11,327 nucleotides of DNA. It comes from Planctomycetota bacterium. GTDB taxonomy: Bacteria > Planctomycetota > UBA1135 > GCA-002686595. The stretch is taken from assembly GCA_029259675.1 (NCBI GenBank), contig JAJDES010000438.1, forward strand, positions 1 through 11,327. Direction: 5' to 3'. The translations under genes were made by a program, and so were the position numbers. Shown here one piece after another: positions 1 to 6,795 of this stretch. The notes under the pieces are model-generated. The model did not search any database. It was given only the letters and a program-made list of their open reading frames with translations, and had not been told where the DNA came from. Numbering within the stretch: position 1 is the first letter of the stretch; each line of letters begins with the position of its first letter.

Positions 1-2380
1 TCAATCCACGTGAATTGGCTCTAGCCTCGGTAGTGACTCGCTCCATCCAAAGCAGCGACCCAGAAGCGGTGGAGCGCGCTCCGGTAATGAGCTCACGTTC
101 ATCGTCAGCTCCCAAAAACAATCTTCCCGAGTCCAACTGAAGTTGCCGCGTAGCCGCGCTCTCACCCGTGGAAAGCGGAGGCGCGTCCTCCTCCGACCAC
201 GCGAGATCTCCGTTGAGCGCGTCAAACGCGAAGGTGACTGCTGACGAGTCCCCTTCAACTCCGAGGACTGCTTGGCCTCCTACATACACTCGCTCTTGAT
301 CGCAAGCTATAGCCAGGCCGCGGTCATCACCGGAGACACCACCAAAAATTTCTCCACCGTCGAGAATCTTCTCCCACAAGAAATCGCCATCGTGAGCAGC
401 GAGGCCGAGTAAAGCTAGGTCTTCGTTGTTTTCGCTTGCTGTCCATCCAGCTACGTAAATGTTGGTTTCATCCGGCGAAAGCCCAAACGCCAACCCACCG
501 CAGGGCTCGTCTACTCTCAGGGTATGGTCAAGCGACCAGCTCAGTTCCCCCGTTTTCGCGTTGATCGCCCCCGCCCTGAAAGCGAGTTGAGAGCCAAAGA
601 GACCGACGGAAACATGGGCTGCTCCCGCTGCGTACAGCACAGAGCCGTCAGCCGAAAGAATGAGCCCGGCTGGCTCGGCTTCCTTGTGAAAATCCGAAAA
701 CCATCGCAAATCCCAAAGCTCGTGACCGTCATTCGCGTCAAAGGCAGTAAGCAAATACGCACCGCCTCCCTGAATTGTGTAAACGGAAGCGCCATCGGAT
801 GAAACGACTAGATCGACGATTTCATTCTTGGTAGAGATTGTCGGCGAAACGCTCCACAAGAGTGCGTTTGTTGCAACATCATAAGCTTGCAACTTCGCAT
901 GATCATCGAGGCTTACACCCTCTTTCAATTGCCCAGCAGCAAATATGACTGTCCCATCGGGCGACAAGCCAATCTCCGAAAACTTGTTCGTGCCGGGATG
1001 CTCCGGTGGCACGTATTGAGGAAATTGGTCCACCCAACTCTCCTCCCCCTTGGATGTGAGCCCAACCGTAAGGGCCTTATCAAGCGACTCATTAAGCGTC
1101 CCGACTAGAATAATACGTGGCCCAGACGGAGAGGGAACGGCATGCACACCGGCAAACGCATTGAAGTTTGACCACAAAACACTCGGACTAATTCCTTGAT
1201 ACTTCCACAGAAGCAGCCCTGAGGAGGCACGATAGACACTGGTTCCAATTCGATAACCCTGGGTAGTGCCCCCCACGGCGAGAATCGAACTGTCGGGAAA
1301 CCAACTCAGGTCACGCGGAGTATCCACTCCAAAGTCCCCTGAAAAATGCTCGTCCCTACTCCACACTAATTCACCCGTGACCGCATCGTAAACGTACGTT
1401 TCATAGCCTCCGGTAAAACCCGCGGGATATTGAACGGAGTAGGCCACAAGCGTTTCATCAGGCGACAGGCCGAAACCAGCGTGGAGTGAATTGAAATTGC
1501 CTGAGCTCCAAGCCACGCTTTCGGTCTCTGTGTCTATGGCTATAAGTTGCGTGGAGGCGACAAAGAGCATGCTCCCATCGGCCGTTATCTCAAGCCCTAA
1601 CGCACGCTCGTTACTTGACGAGAGCAAATCCCAAAGGTGCGAACCATCGTTCGCCGAAAGGGCAACGACCCAAAGCTCTGGATCGTTTGCTGATATATCC
1701 GGCTTCACCAGGCCCGCGAAATATACGCGGCCGGCGGAATCGCCAACTACGGGGCCGGGAAACACAACTGAACCGTTTGGTCCCGTGGTAAAGTCCTCCC
1801 ACAAGAGGGTGCCTTGCGCGTCGTACCGCAGCACCAATAGATCTCCAAATCCAAATGTGCTCTGGCCTCCATATTCCAAGTTCACGACGGCGGCGACTCC
1901 ATCACCGCTCGGCATAGCCACCAAGCTGTACGGGCGCGCCGCATATTCAGAATTGTTCACGGGGTAGACGCTCGTCCAGATTTCTTCTCCCGTCTTGGAA
2001 TCATAAGCCCCAACCATCATGAGATTCAGGGGGGGTTGAATCCCCCTATAGAAAACGTAAACGCGGTCAGCTGTTGGAGAGAGTTCGATCGCAAACGCTT
2101 CGACACCTGGATCTATTACGGTCTCGAAGAAAGGGATGCCAGTGCTCGCGTGGGTCCCACGCAGTCGCAAGGATTTGGTGCTCGACAGGTCATCGCCGAA
2201 GACATATATCCGACCATTGATCGCTGCAGAAACCTTGGCTTCATGAGCGTTAAATGGAAGTACCGTACCCGCCATTTCGAACCAATCGACAGTCGCGTCA
2301 GCTTCAACTGAATGAACTTGAGCTGAGACTGAGGAACAGAAGAGCACCAAAACGAGAACTGTATGTAAGAAGCTTTTCAT
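1..2380 (-). CDS. Secreted PQQ-like beta-propeller repeat protein (3' end beyond window)
   Basis: The frame is open from the ATG at 2380 to the window edge: 793 codons, no stop, so the C-terminus is missing. Residues 1-20 form a signal peptide (K at 3, hydrophobic core, VSA before Q21). The residue before the only early Cys is Phe, so a lipobox is unlikely. The rest is built of beta-propeller repeats in which a D-x-x-T/N-G-x-x-x-W motif (AYDSKTGEEIW, VYDAVTGELVW, AFDANDGHELW, AINAKTGELSW) alternates with L-S-P-D-E/G strands ending in V-Y-V-A-G-like segments. Tryptophans end the motif at 135, 194, 250, 291, 340, 392, 449, 509, 556, 615, 669, 728 and 778. This is the pattern of PQQ-like/BamB-type propellers. 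Thirteen blades suggest two propellers. No catalytic residues or quinone-dehydrogenase signature are recognised, so binding or scaffolding outside the cytoplasm is more likely than enzymatic activity. Codon phase was checked at several points and no frameshift was found. Confidence 0.85.
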   Translation of the reverse strand, partial: MKSFLHTVLVLVLFCSSVSAQVHSVEADATVDWFEMAGTVLPFNAHEAKVSAAINGRIYVFGDDLSSTKSLRLRGTHASTGIPFFETVIDPGVEAFAIELSPTADRVYVFYRGIQPPLNLMMVGAYDSKTGEEIWTSVYPVNNSEYAARPYSLVAMPSGDGVAAVVNLEYGGQSTFGFGDLLVLRYDAQGTLLWEDFTTGPNGSVVFPGPVVGDSAGRVYFAGLVKPDISANDPELWVVALSANDGSHLWDLLSSSNERALGLEITADGSMLFVASTQLIAIDTETESVAWSSGNFNSLHAGFGLSPDETLVAYSVQYPAGFTGGYETYVYDAVTGELVWSRDEHFSGDFGVDTPRDLSWFPDSSILAVGGTTQGYRIGTSVYRASSGLLLWKYQGISPSVLWSNFNAFAGVHAVPSPSGPRIILVGTLNESLDKALTVGLTSKGEESWVDQFPQYVPPEHPGTNKFSEIGLSPDGTVIFAAGQLKEGVSLDDHAKLQAYDVATNALLWSVSPTISTKNEIVDLVVSSDGASVYTIQGGGAYLLTAFDANDGHELWDLRWFSDFHKEAEPAGLILSADGSVLYAAGAAHVSVGLFGSQLAFRAGAINAKTGELSWSLDHTLRVDEPCGGLAFGLSPDETNIYVAGWTASENNEDLALLGLAAHDGDFLWEKILDGGEIFGGVSGDDRGLAIACDQERVYVGGQAVLGVEGDSSAVTFAFDALNGDLAWSEEDAPPLSTGESAATRQLQLDSGRLFLGADDERELITGARSTASGSLLWMERVTTEARANSRGL

Positions 2381-2386
2381 GAAACG

Positions 2387-2414
2387 AATATAGGCGATTC
2401 TGAAACGATCAAAA
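2387..2414 (-). promoter_or_regulatory. Candidate promoter placing the transcript start at the ATG
   Basis: On the minus strand TATATT (2392-2387) is a good -10 element. TTTTGA (2414-2409) lies 16 bases upstream as a weak -35. Only six bases (CGTTTC) separate the -10 from the ATG at 2380, so the predicted start falls on or next to the start codon. No Shine-Dalgarno sequence precedes that ATG, which agrees with a leaderless mRNA. The -35 match is poor, so this is a prediction only. Confidence 0.4.
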
Positions 2415-2530
2415 CTGGTTCGCCCGATTGGCGTTTCTGGCCGTGCTCCTTGCGCGAGCGCACTGTGCGGAATGGCAGGCAGCCAATCGTTCAAGTCCCA
2501 ATTCTATGCAGACGACTAATGCTATCGATT

Positions 2531-3033
2531 AAAATCGCGAGTATGAGAATTTTCATTGCCACAAGCACGATTTATCGATTCTTCGGGCGACTAGTGATGC
2601 TTCGGGTTTGATTGCAGATTTTGGCAAATCTCTCCGCTCCGTGGATCTCTGGCCCCATCATTTTGCATCGATACAGAAAACTTTAGGCCACGCCCCAAAT
2701 ATAGAGTTCTGGGGGCTACCCCACACTTACAAGCGACCGGTAGCAGTAGATCCTCTCTTGCTTCAGTGGTACACATTTTCTGGTGGAGGCTCTCGCGTTG
2801 TGATTGGCCGCAACGAGCGACCAACGGAATCTGCCGAGTGGGATTCATCTAAGTACACCTACAATACGGATTTTAGAATCACTGACGTCGCGTTTCGCGA
2901 AGGCGGAGAATTCCTTTTTGTAGCCGGATTGCGAAATACGGACACTTCTTGCTGGGGCAGCCCCCGATTTCCGGTCCAGAGACAACTAGATTCTTCGGAT
3001 ACTTTTGACCTGCCCCCCAGCCTTCACGTGTAA
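2531..3033 (+). pseudogene. Possible gene remnant, unrecognised product, no ATG
   Basis: A plus-strand frame is open from just after the TAA at 2530-2532 to the TAA ending at 3033. The only plausible start is a TTG at 2608, giving 141 residues with no internal methionine and no clear ribosome binding site. Part of the translation reads like a real beta-rich protein (TDFRITDVAFREGGEFLFVAG, around residues 91-111), similar in style to blade segments of secreted propeller proteins. Just upstream, in another frame, an ATG at 2543 opens 22 codons with a hydrophobic stretch (IFIATSTIYRFFGRLVML) before a stop at about 2609. A single frameshift could join this to the longer frame. This suggests a decayed exported-protein gene, but chance is possible. 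The rest of the 2381-3176 gap holds the promoter of the leftward gene and small inverted repeats, and no other gene is supported. Confidence 0.3.
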
Positions 3034-3123
3034 CCACTAGAGGCTGGATTCGCGCCCGTTCGATGGCTGAAGAACGCCCGCTCGAACATTGCACTTCAGT
3101 TGTGACGCGCCGCCGGCCATATC

Positions 3124-3167
3124 TGGCGCGAAGTCCAAGGCTCCGCGCCAAATCGAATGGTCATTCG
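3124..3167 (-). terminator. Two small hairpins after the FG-GAP gene; weak terminator candidate
   Basis: Just past the stop codon at 3177 there are two inverted repeats. CGAATG/CATTCG (3154-3159 with 3162-3167) is followed on the minus strand by ATTT. TGGCGCG/CGCGCCA (3124-3130 with 3144-3150) has a 13-base loop. Neither is followed by a proper T-run, so intrinsic termination would be weak. Confidence 0.3.
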
Positions 3168-3176
3168 CTTCACACA

Positions 3177-5213
3177 TTATTGACGCAACAAAACGGTCAC
3201 GTCGTCTGAACCAGCATTGGCGGTGATGATGTCCACTTGGCCATCTTGATTCAGGTCAAAAATGGCAACGGAACTGGGGATACTACCGGCTGTGAATATC
3301 CGGGCTTCGCCGAGAGTACCGTCGCCTGCTCCCAACAAGACGGAGACCCCACTTCTGGAACTAGTCGCAAGCGCGACGTCTAAGTGACCGTCTTGGTTCA
3401 AGTCCTCCACGGCGACGGAGGTGAGTCCTAAGGGACACTCGAAGGTCTGCTCGTTTTCGAATGCCCCGTTGCCCTTGCCCAGCAATGTGGAAACACTCCC
3501 GTTATTCGCCAACGCAAGGTCGGGTATGCCATCCCGATTCAAGTCAGCGACTGTCAAGGCAACCGGGTCGTAAACACCCAGCCTCTCCGGCTTTTCGAAA
3601 GTTCCATCACCGCGACCGAATAGCAACGAAACGTCGCCGTCAAAAATTCCGGAATAGATCACCGTTGAAGCCAGGAGATCTTCGAATCCATCCTGATTGA
3701 TGTCGGAGATCGCCAGAAACACAGGGATTCGGCCGACGCCCACACTAACGGCCGGAGCGAATGTCCCATTGCCCTGGCCAAGCAAGATAGAAGCATCCTT
3801 GGAGTCCTTGTTCGCCACCGCGATGTCAGGAAACCCATCCTCGTTCAAGTCGGCAACGGCCAAACTAATGGGGGCCATTCCTACAGAATAGGCATCTCCA
3901 AGTTCCAAGCTTCCATCCCCGTTGCCGAATAGCAGCCGGACTTTGTTGGAATCGCGATTGGCAACGACAACATCAAGGCGCTCATCCTGATCAAAATCCG
4001 CAATGCCGAGCGACACTGGAGTCATGCCTGCCTTGATGTTTTTGGCGGGGCCGAAGGTTCCATCGCCCCCGCCCAACAACACAGACACTTCATTCGAGTT
4101 TTCGTTAGCAACCACAAGATCCGGTTGGCCATCCTGATCCATGTCTGCAAGTAGCATGGCTTCAGGGCGGTCACTAGCGGGGAAACGTTGGTTCGCTCGG
4201 AATTCCCCATCACCCAATCCCAGCGCCACGCTCACCACCCCTGGGAGCTCCCCATGGGCAGCAGCGATATCCAGCATGCCGTCTCGATTGAAATCGCCAA
4301 GGGCTACGGCTGTCGGACCATTACCAACCGCAAAAACCCGGGCTTTAGCAAAGTTCCCAAAGCCCTCGCTCTCAAATACCCAAACTCCATCGCCATTGGC
4401 AACCAAGAGATCTTGCAAGCCGTCGTGGTTCAGATCCTTGGCCTCAACAGACCGTGGGGAATTTCCACTAGGCAAGACAATAGCGGGCTCGAAACTTCCA
4501 TCGCCAATCCCAATCAAAAGGGATAGGTCATCCGAACTGGCATTTGCGACGACAAGATCTGTAATGCCATCTTGATTGAACTCGCCGCTCTCAACCCACC
4601 TGGGCAATTGGCCCGCTGGGTACGCAGTGGCCAGCCCAAAGGTTCCGTCACCGTTGCCGAGCAACACGGAAACATCATCGGAATCCCAATTGGCTACGCC
4701 TAAGTCAAGCAATCCGTCCTGATTCAAATCAACCGACACGATGTGCCTGGGACGCTTCCCAGCCTTGAGCAGCACTGCGGGCTCGAAAAACCCGCCACCC
4801 ACTCCGATCAAGATGGAGACATCATCCTTGGAGAATGTGGCCAGAGCGACATCATCGATTCCATCTAGATTGAAGTCGGCAATAGTCAAGGCCATCGGGT
4901 TCTCTCCCACAGGAGTTCTTAAGTCTTCACCGAAGCGACCATTGCCCTTTCCCAACAAAATCGAAAACTCGCTCTCCCAGCTCAAGGCCATGGCCACATC
5001 AGCGATTCCATCTTGATTGAAGTCGTGCACGGTCACGGACTGCGGACCTTCACCAGTGATGGTTCTCTCGGGCACACTAAACTTTCCGTCACCCTGCCCC
5101 GGCAAAACCCAGAGTTCATGATCCCAGCCGTCTACTAGGACGAGGTCATCCAAACCGTCCTGGGTGAAATCTTCTATAGCAACGGAGTTGGGAGCACCGG
5201 TGGCGACAAAATT
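3177..5213 (-). repeat. Tandem 147-base coding repeats (14 FG-GAP units)
   Basis: The coding sequence is a diverged tandem array with a 147-base period matching the 49-residue protein unit. Its most constant part encodes the D-x-N-x-D-G loop and appears on the plus strand as variants of CCATCYTGATTSAAGTC. Unit lengths vary only slightly (47, 50 and 53 residues at three junctions). Units differ at many third positions, so the duplications are old or under diversification. Confidence 0.8.
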
Positions 5214-5720
5214 CTCGCCCAGGAAGGGGCGGTCCTCGCCAAGGCGCAGCAGTAGGCCGTTCGTGATCGCAAAGGTATCCGTTTCGAGCGGATTCAATAG
5301 ACCCGCCTGCACGACAAAACTGTCGCCGCATTCGACCAAGAGCTGTTGAACGAGCGCTTCCATGTCGAACTCGAAAGCCCCATTTCCATCCAAAGCAAAT
5401 GGAATGATGCGTAGGGGCTGAGTGGGATAGAGAGAAGTTCCAAGTTTCCAAACAAAGAGCGGGTCGGAGTTGCGACTCCAGTACAACACTCCGGTTCCAC
5501 CCGGACGACCACCAACAAGCTCGAGTCGAATAGCCGACCTGCCCGTAAGCGGAAGCTGGTTGGCCTTGAGCTCCGGCGCCTGGCTCCATGCTGCGGCACC
5601 ACCACTGCCCAGAATCTTCACGTTGATCAGGTCCGAGCAAGGTGCCTGTGCAGAATGGGGCGCAAGCATCACAAGCACAGTGAACAGAATCGAAAACGCA
5701 GTTCTAATTTGGCGAGCCAT
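3177..5720 (-). CDS. Secreted FG-GAP/VCBS repeat protein, 14 repeats
   Basis: An 847-residue protein, probably exported and extracellular or envelope-associated. The frame continues upstream to 5867, but the ATG at 5720 is preferred. It begins a clean signal peptide (MARQ, hydrophobic core, SAQA at 23-26), and GGAAAGG lies about 10 bases upstream. A third ATG at 5729 sits too close to that site. Residues 27-165 form a beta-rich domain with no confident family. Its end (SFVVQAGLLNP then FAITNGLLLRL) recalls a domain common in planctomycete exported proteins. Residues 170-847 are 14 FG-GAP/VCBS-type repeats, mostly 49 residues apart. Each has a D-x-N/D-x-D-G-x-x-D calcium loop, starting at 184, 233, 282, 331, 380, 429, 476, 526, 575, 624, 673, 726, 773 and 822, followed by strands like VSVLLGNGDGTF. 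Such repeats form integrin-alpha-like seven-bladed propellers, so 14 suggests two. There is no transmembrane anchor or sorting domain; the chain ends within the last blade (VTVLLRQ). The ligand is unknown. It is separated from the ribosomal operon by hairpins and so is probably transcribed separately, though no convincing promoter was found. Confidence 0.9.
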   Translation of the reverse strand: MARQIRTAFSILFTVLVMLAPHSAQAPCSDLINVKILGSGGAAAWSQAPELKANQLPLTGRSAIRLELVGGRPGGTGVLYWSRNSDPLFVWKLGTSLYPTQPLRIIPFALDGNGAFEFDMEALVQQLLVECGDSFVVQAGLLNPLETDTFAITNGLLLRLGEDRPFLGENFVATGAPNSVAIEDFTQDGLDDLVLVDGWDHELWVLPGQGDGKFSVPERTITGEGPQSVTVHDFNQDGIADVAMALSWESEFSILLGKGNGRFGEDLRTPVGENPMALTIADFNLDGIDDVALATFSKDDVSILIGVGGGFFEPAVLLKAGKRPRHIVSVDLNQDGLLDLGVANWDSDDVSVLLGNGDGTFGLATAYPAGQLPRWVESGEFNQDGITDLVVANASSDDLSLLIGIGDGSFEPAIVLPSGNSPRSVEAKDLNHDGLQDLLVANGDGVWVFESEGFGNFAKARVFAVGNGPTAVALGDFNRDGMLDIAAAHGELPGVVSVALGLGDGEFRANQRFPASDRPEAMLLADMDQDGQPDLVVANENSNEVSVLLGGGDGTFGPAKNIKAGMTPVSLGIADFDQDERLDVVVANRDSNKVRLLFGNGDGSLELGDAYSVGMAPISLAVADLNEDGFPDIAVANKDSKDASILLGQGNGTFAPAVSVGVGRIPVFLAISDINQDGFEDLLASTVIYSGIFDGDVSLLFGRGDGTFEKPERLGVYDPVALTVADLNRDGIPDLALANNGSVSTLLGKGNGAFENEQTFECPLGLTSVAVEDLNQDGHLDVALATSSRSGVSVLLGAGDGTLGEARIFTAGSIPSSVAIFDLNQDGQVDIITANAGSDDVTVLLRQ

Positions 5721-5766
5721 CGCACCCATACCTTTCCAATCGGTTCCATCGCCAGCCGGGGGCCGG

Positions 5767-5788
5767 ACAAGATCCCCGTACAAGATCC
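5767..5788. repeat. Pair of 9-base direct repeats upstream of the FG-GAP gene
   Basis: ACAAGATCC occurs at 5767-5775 and again at 5780-5788, a 13-base period. The pair lies 47-68 bases upstream of the ATG at 5720, in the leader or promoter region. It could be a tandem regulator site, but nothing beyond position and repetition supports this. Confidence 0.4.
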
Positions 5789-5858
5789 GGGGTCTCTTGA
5801 TAGAGCGCAAAATTGCAGTCTTGGCTTCCCATGTTAGTCCCGTGGCTTTGTGTGGGGA

Positions 5859-5893
5859 GGCGCGCAATCAAATTGCTTGCATGCAAGCGCGCC
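5859..5893. repeat. Nested palindromes: GGCGCGC/GCGCGCC around a perfect 14-mer
   Basis: GCTTGCATGCAAGC (5875-5888) is a perfect 14-base palindrome. Overlapping it, GCAAT/ATTGC flank CAA (5864-5876). The whole is framed by GGCGCGC (5859-5865) and GCGCGCC (5887-5893). It lies about 150 bases upstream of the FG-GAP start codon. It could be a dimeric-protein operator or an RNA/DNA hairpin; it has no T-run and so is not an evident terminator. Confidence 0.5.
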
Positions 5894-5953
5894 CTAGCCC
5901 CATGGGAAGCACCCTCACCGTCCCGCGAGGTTTTGCACGCCCCTTCGCAAGGC

Positions 5954-5980
5954 CTCGCACGCAAGCTCTAGCCGTGCGAG
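5954..5980. repeat. Hairpin, 8-base stem
   Basis: CTCGCACG (5954-5961) pairs perfectly with CGTGCGAG (5973-5980) around an 11-base loop. There is no T-run on either side. Its stem sequence recurs in the hairpin at 6253-6289. Confidence 0.5.
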
Positions 5981-6003
5981 TCTGATTCGTGACCTGAGGC
6001 CTT

Positions 6004-6044
6004 GAGGCTTGCGGCAGCGACTCCCGGCGCCGTTGCAAAGCCTC
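6004..6044. repeat. Hairpin, about 12-base imperfect stem
   Basis: GAGGCTT (6004-6010) pairs with AAGCCTC (6038-6044). Past one bulged A, GCGGC can pair with GTTGC using two G-U wobbles. The loop contains the palindrome GGCGCC. A further small perfect palindrome, GGCTGCGCAGCC, lies at 6133-6144. Nothing else is recognised between 5721 and 6181; no tRNA or convincing gene was seen. Confidence 0.4.
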
Positions 6045-6181
6045 TCACTCGTTTGGGTCCCTCCCAATTGCGCCCTGCTAGGCCCGCCCACGCAATACTT
6101 CAAGCTTGAGTGAACCCTGCGCTTTCCGGGCTGGCTGCGCAGCCGTGGCGCCGCCCCCAAACGCGTGAATTCGTTAAATAC

Positions 6182-6220
6182 CTTCGGGCCCGGCGGCTGG
6201 GATAGCCACCGGGCCCGAAG
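6182..6220 (-). terminator. Strong hairpin, likely end of the ribosomal operon
   Basis: CTTCGGGCCCGG (6182-6193) and CCGGGCCCGAAG (6209-6220) form a perfect 12-base GC-rich stem. It continues after one mismatch with GGCT/AGCC and a 5-base loop. On the minus strand it is followed by GTATTTAAC, a poor T-run. Its position about 85 bases after the rplQ stop suggests the operon's main terminator. It would also insulate the FG-GAP gene from ribosomal transcription. Confidence 0.65.
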
Positions 6221-6252
6221 CTTGATTCGCTGTCGTTCCAAGTTCCGAATCC

Positions 6253-6289
6253 GTGCGAAGGCTCAGCCCGGCTTGGGGCAGCCTCGCAC
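6253..6289 (-). terminator. Hairpin directly after rplQ, possible first terminator
   Basis: A three-part stem: GTGCGA/TCGCAC, GGCT/AGCC and GCCC/GGGC, 14 pairs in all, with a bulged A and a bulged CA on one side and a 6-base loop. It starts 17 bases past the rplQ stop codon. No T-run follows it on the minus strand, so it may act as a 3'-end stabiliser or pause site in tandem with the hairpin at 6182-6220 rather than as an intrinsic terminator. Confidence 0.45.
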
Positions 6290-6305
6290 CGCGGACCTGA
6301 AGCCT

Positions 6306-6698
6306 CTACTCGTCCTCGGCCTGGATCTCGTCCTTCGGCGTGCGCTCGACGAACTCGATGATGGCGCGCCGGCTGTTGTCTCCCAAGCGGGGCTTGGCGA
6401 GTTTCAGGACGCGGCAATAGCCGCCGGGGCGATCTTTGAACCTGGGGCCGAGCACTTCGAACAACTTATCCGTGGCCTCGGCACTGCGCAGCTTCGCGAA
6501 GGCCTGACGCCGACGGTGGGTGCTTGATTCCTTGGACAAGGTCACCAACTTCTCCATGAAGGGTTTGATGGCCTTGGCTTTTTGCACGGTAGTCGTGATG
6601 CGCTCGTGCTCAATCAACGAAACCGCCATATTGCGTGTCATCGCAATTCGGTGACTGGTCGTACGACCAAGTTTGTATCCAGCTACGCGGTGTCTCAT
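6306..6698 (-). CDS. rplQ: Large ribosomal subunit protein bL17
   Basis: A 130-residue protein of the L17 family, which binds 23S rRNA near the exit of the peptide tunnel. The start MRHRVAGYKLGRTTSHR and the following RNMAVSLIEHERITTTVQKA are the family's signature. The mid-region LGPRFKDRPGGYCRVLKL is the usual RxGDxxGGYxRxxK-type stretch. Length is within the normal range, with a short acidic tail (IQAEDE). GGAG lies 7 bases before the ATG, giving a strong start. It is the last gene of the operon. The 97-base gap from rpoA is long for this operon, but no promoter was seen in it. Confidence 0.97.
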   Translation of the reverse strand: MRHRVAGYKLGRTTSHRIAMTRNMAVSLIEHERITTTVQKAKAIKPFMEKLVTLSKESSTHRRRQAFAKLRSAEATDKLFEVLGPRFKDRPGGYCRVLKLAKPRLGDNSRRAIIEFVERTPKDEIQAEDE

Positions 6699-6748
6699 CT
6701 CATATCTCCAAACGGCAGGGTCTTGGATCCGAAGTCAATCTGGCTCCA

Positions 6749-6770
6749 CCGCCCACGAGCCGCCCACAAG
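6749..6770. repeat. Tandem 11-mer in the rpoA-rplQ spacer
   Basis: CCGCCCACGAG (6749-6759) is followed directly by CCGCCCACAAG (6760-6770), differing at one base. It lies in the 97-base noncoding spacer between rpoA and rplQ. It may be replication slippage; no function is evident. Confidence 0.4.
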
Positions 6771-6795
6771 TGGCTGGCCCGCAAACGGCGAATGA

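Noticed and set aside
600..700. An apparent frameshift in the propeller gene near 650
   Set aside because: On careful re-reading the frame continues through (HKEAEPAGLILSADGS). The whole run counts to exactly 793 codons, so the gene is intact here.
1491..1967. A 158-codon plus-strand frame
   Set aside because: It lies antisense to the propeller gene, whose protein shows clear repeats and a signal peptide. The antisense translation has no recognisable features.
2879..3151. A 90-codon minus-strand frame in the gap after the FG-GAP gene
   Set aside because: Arg-rich, no ribosome site seen, and opposite to the plus-strand frame with more protein-like text.
3177..5213. Regular repeats that might suggest a CRISPR array
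   Set aside because: The repeats are in frame and encode calcium-loop motifs. They are diverged, with a 147-base unit and no constant short repeat with unique spacers.
5470..5985. A 171-codon plus-strand frame
   Set aside because: It is antisense to the signal peptide and N-terminal domain of the FG-GAP gene and runs into hairpin-rich DNA. The translation is low-complexity and Arg/Pro-rich.
5915..6241. A 108-codon minus-strand frame between the FG-GAP gene and rplQ
   Set aside because: It runs through the terminator hairpin and four other inverted repeats. Its Arg-rich translation shows no domain, and no ribosome site was noted.
5900..6305. Possible tRNA in the structured intergenic region
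   Set aside because: No cloverleaf, anticodon arm or T-arm GTTC sequence could be assembled from the hairpins.
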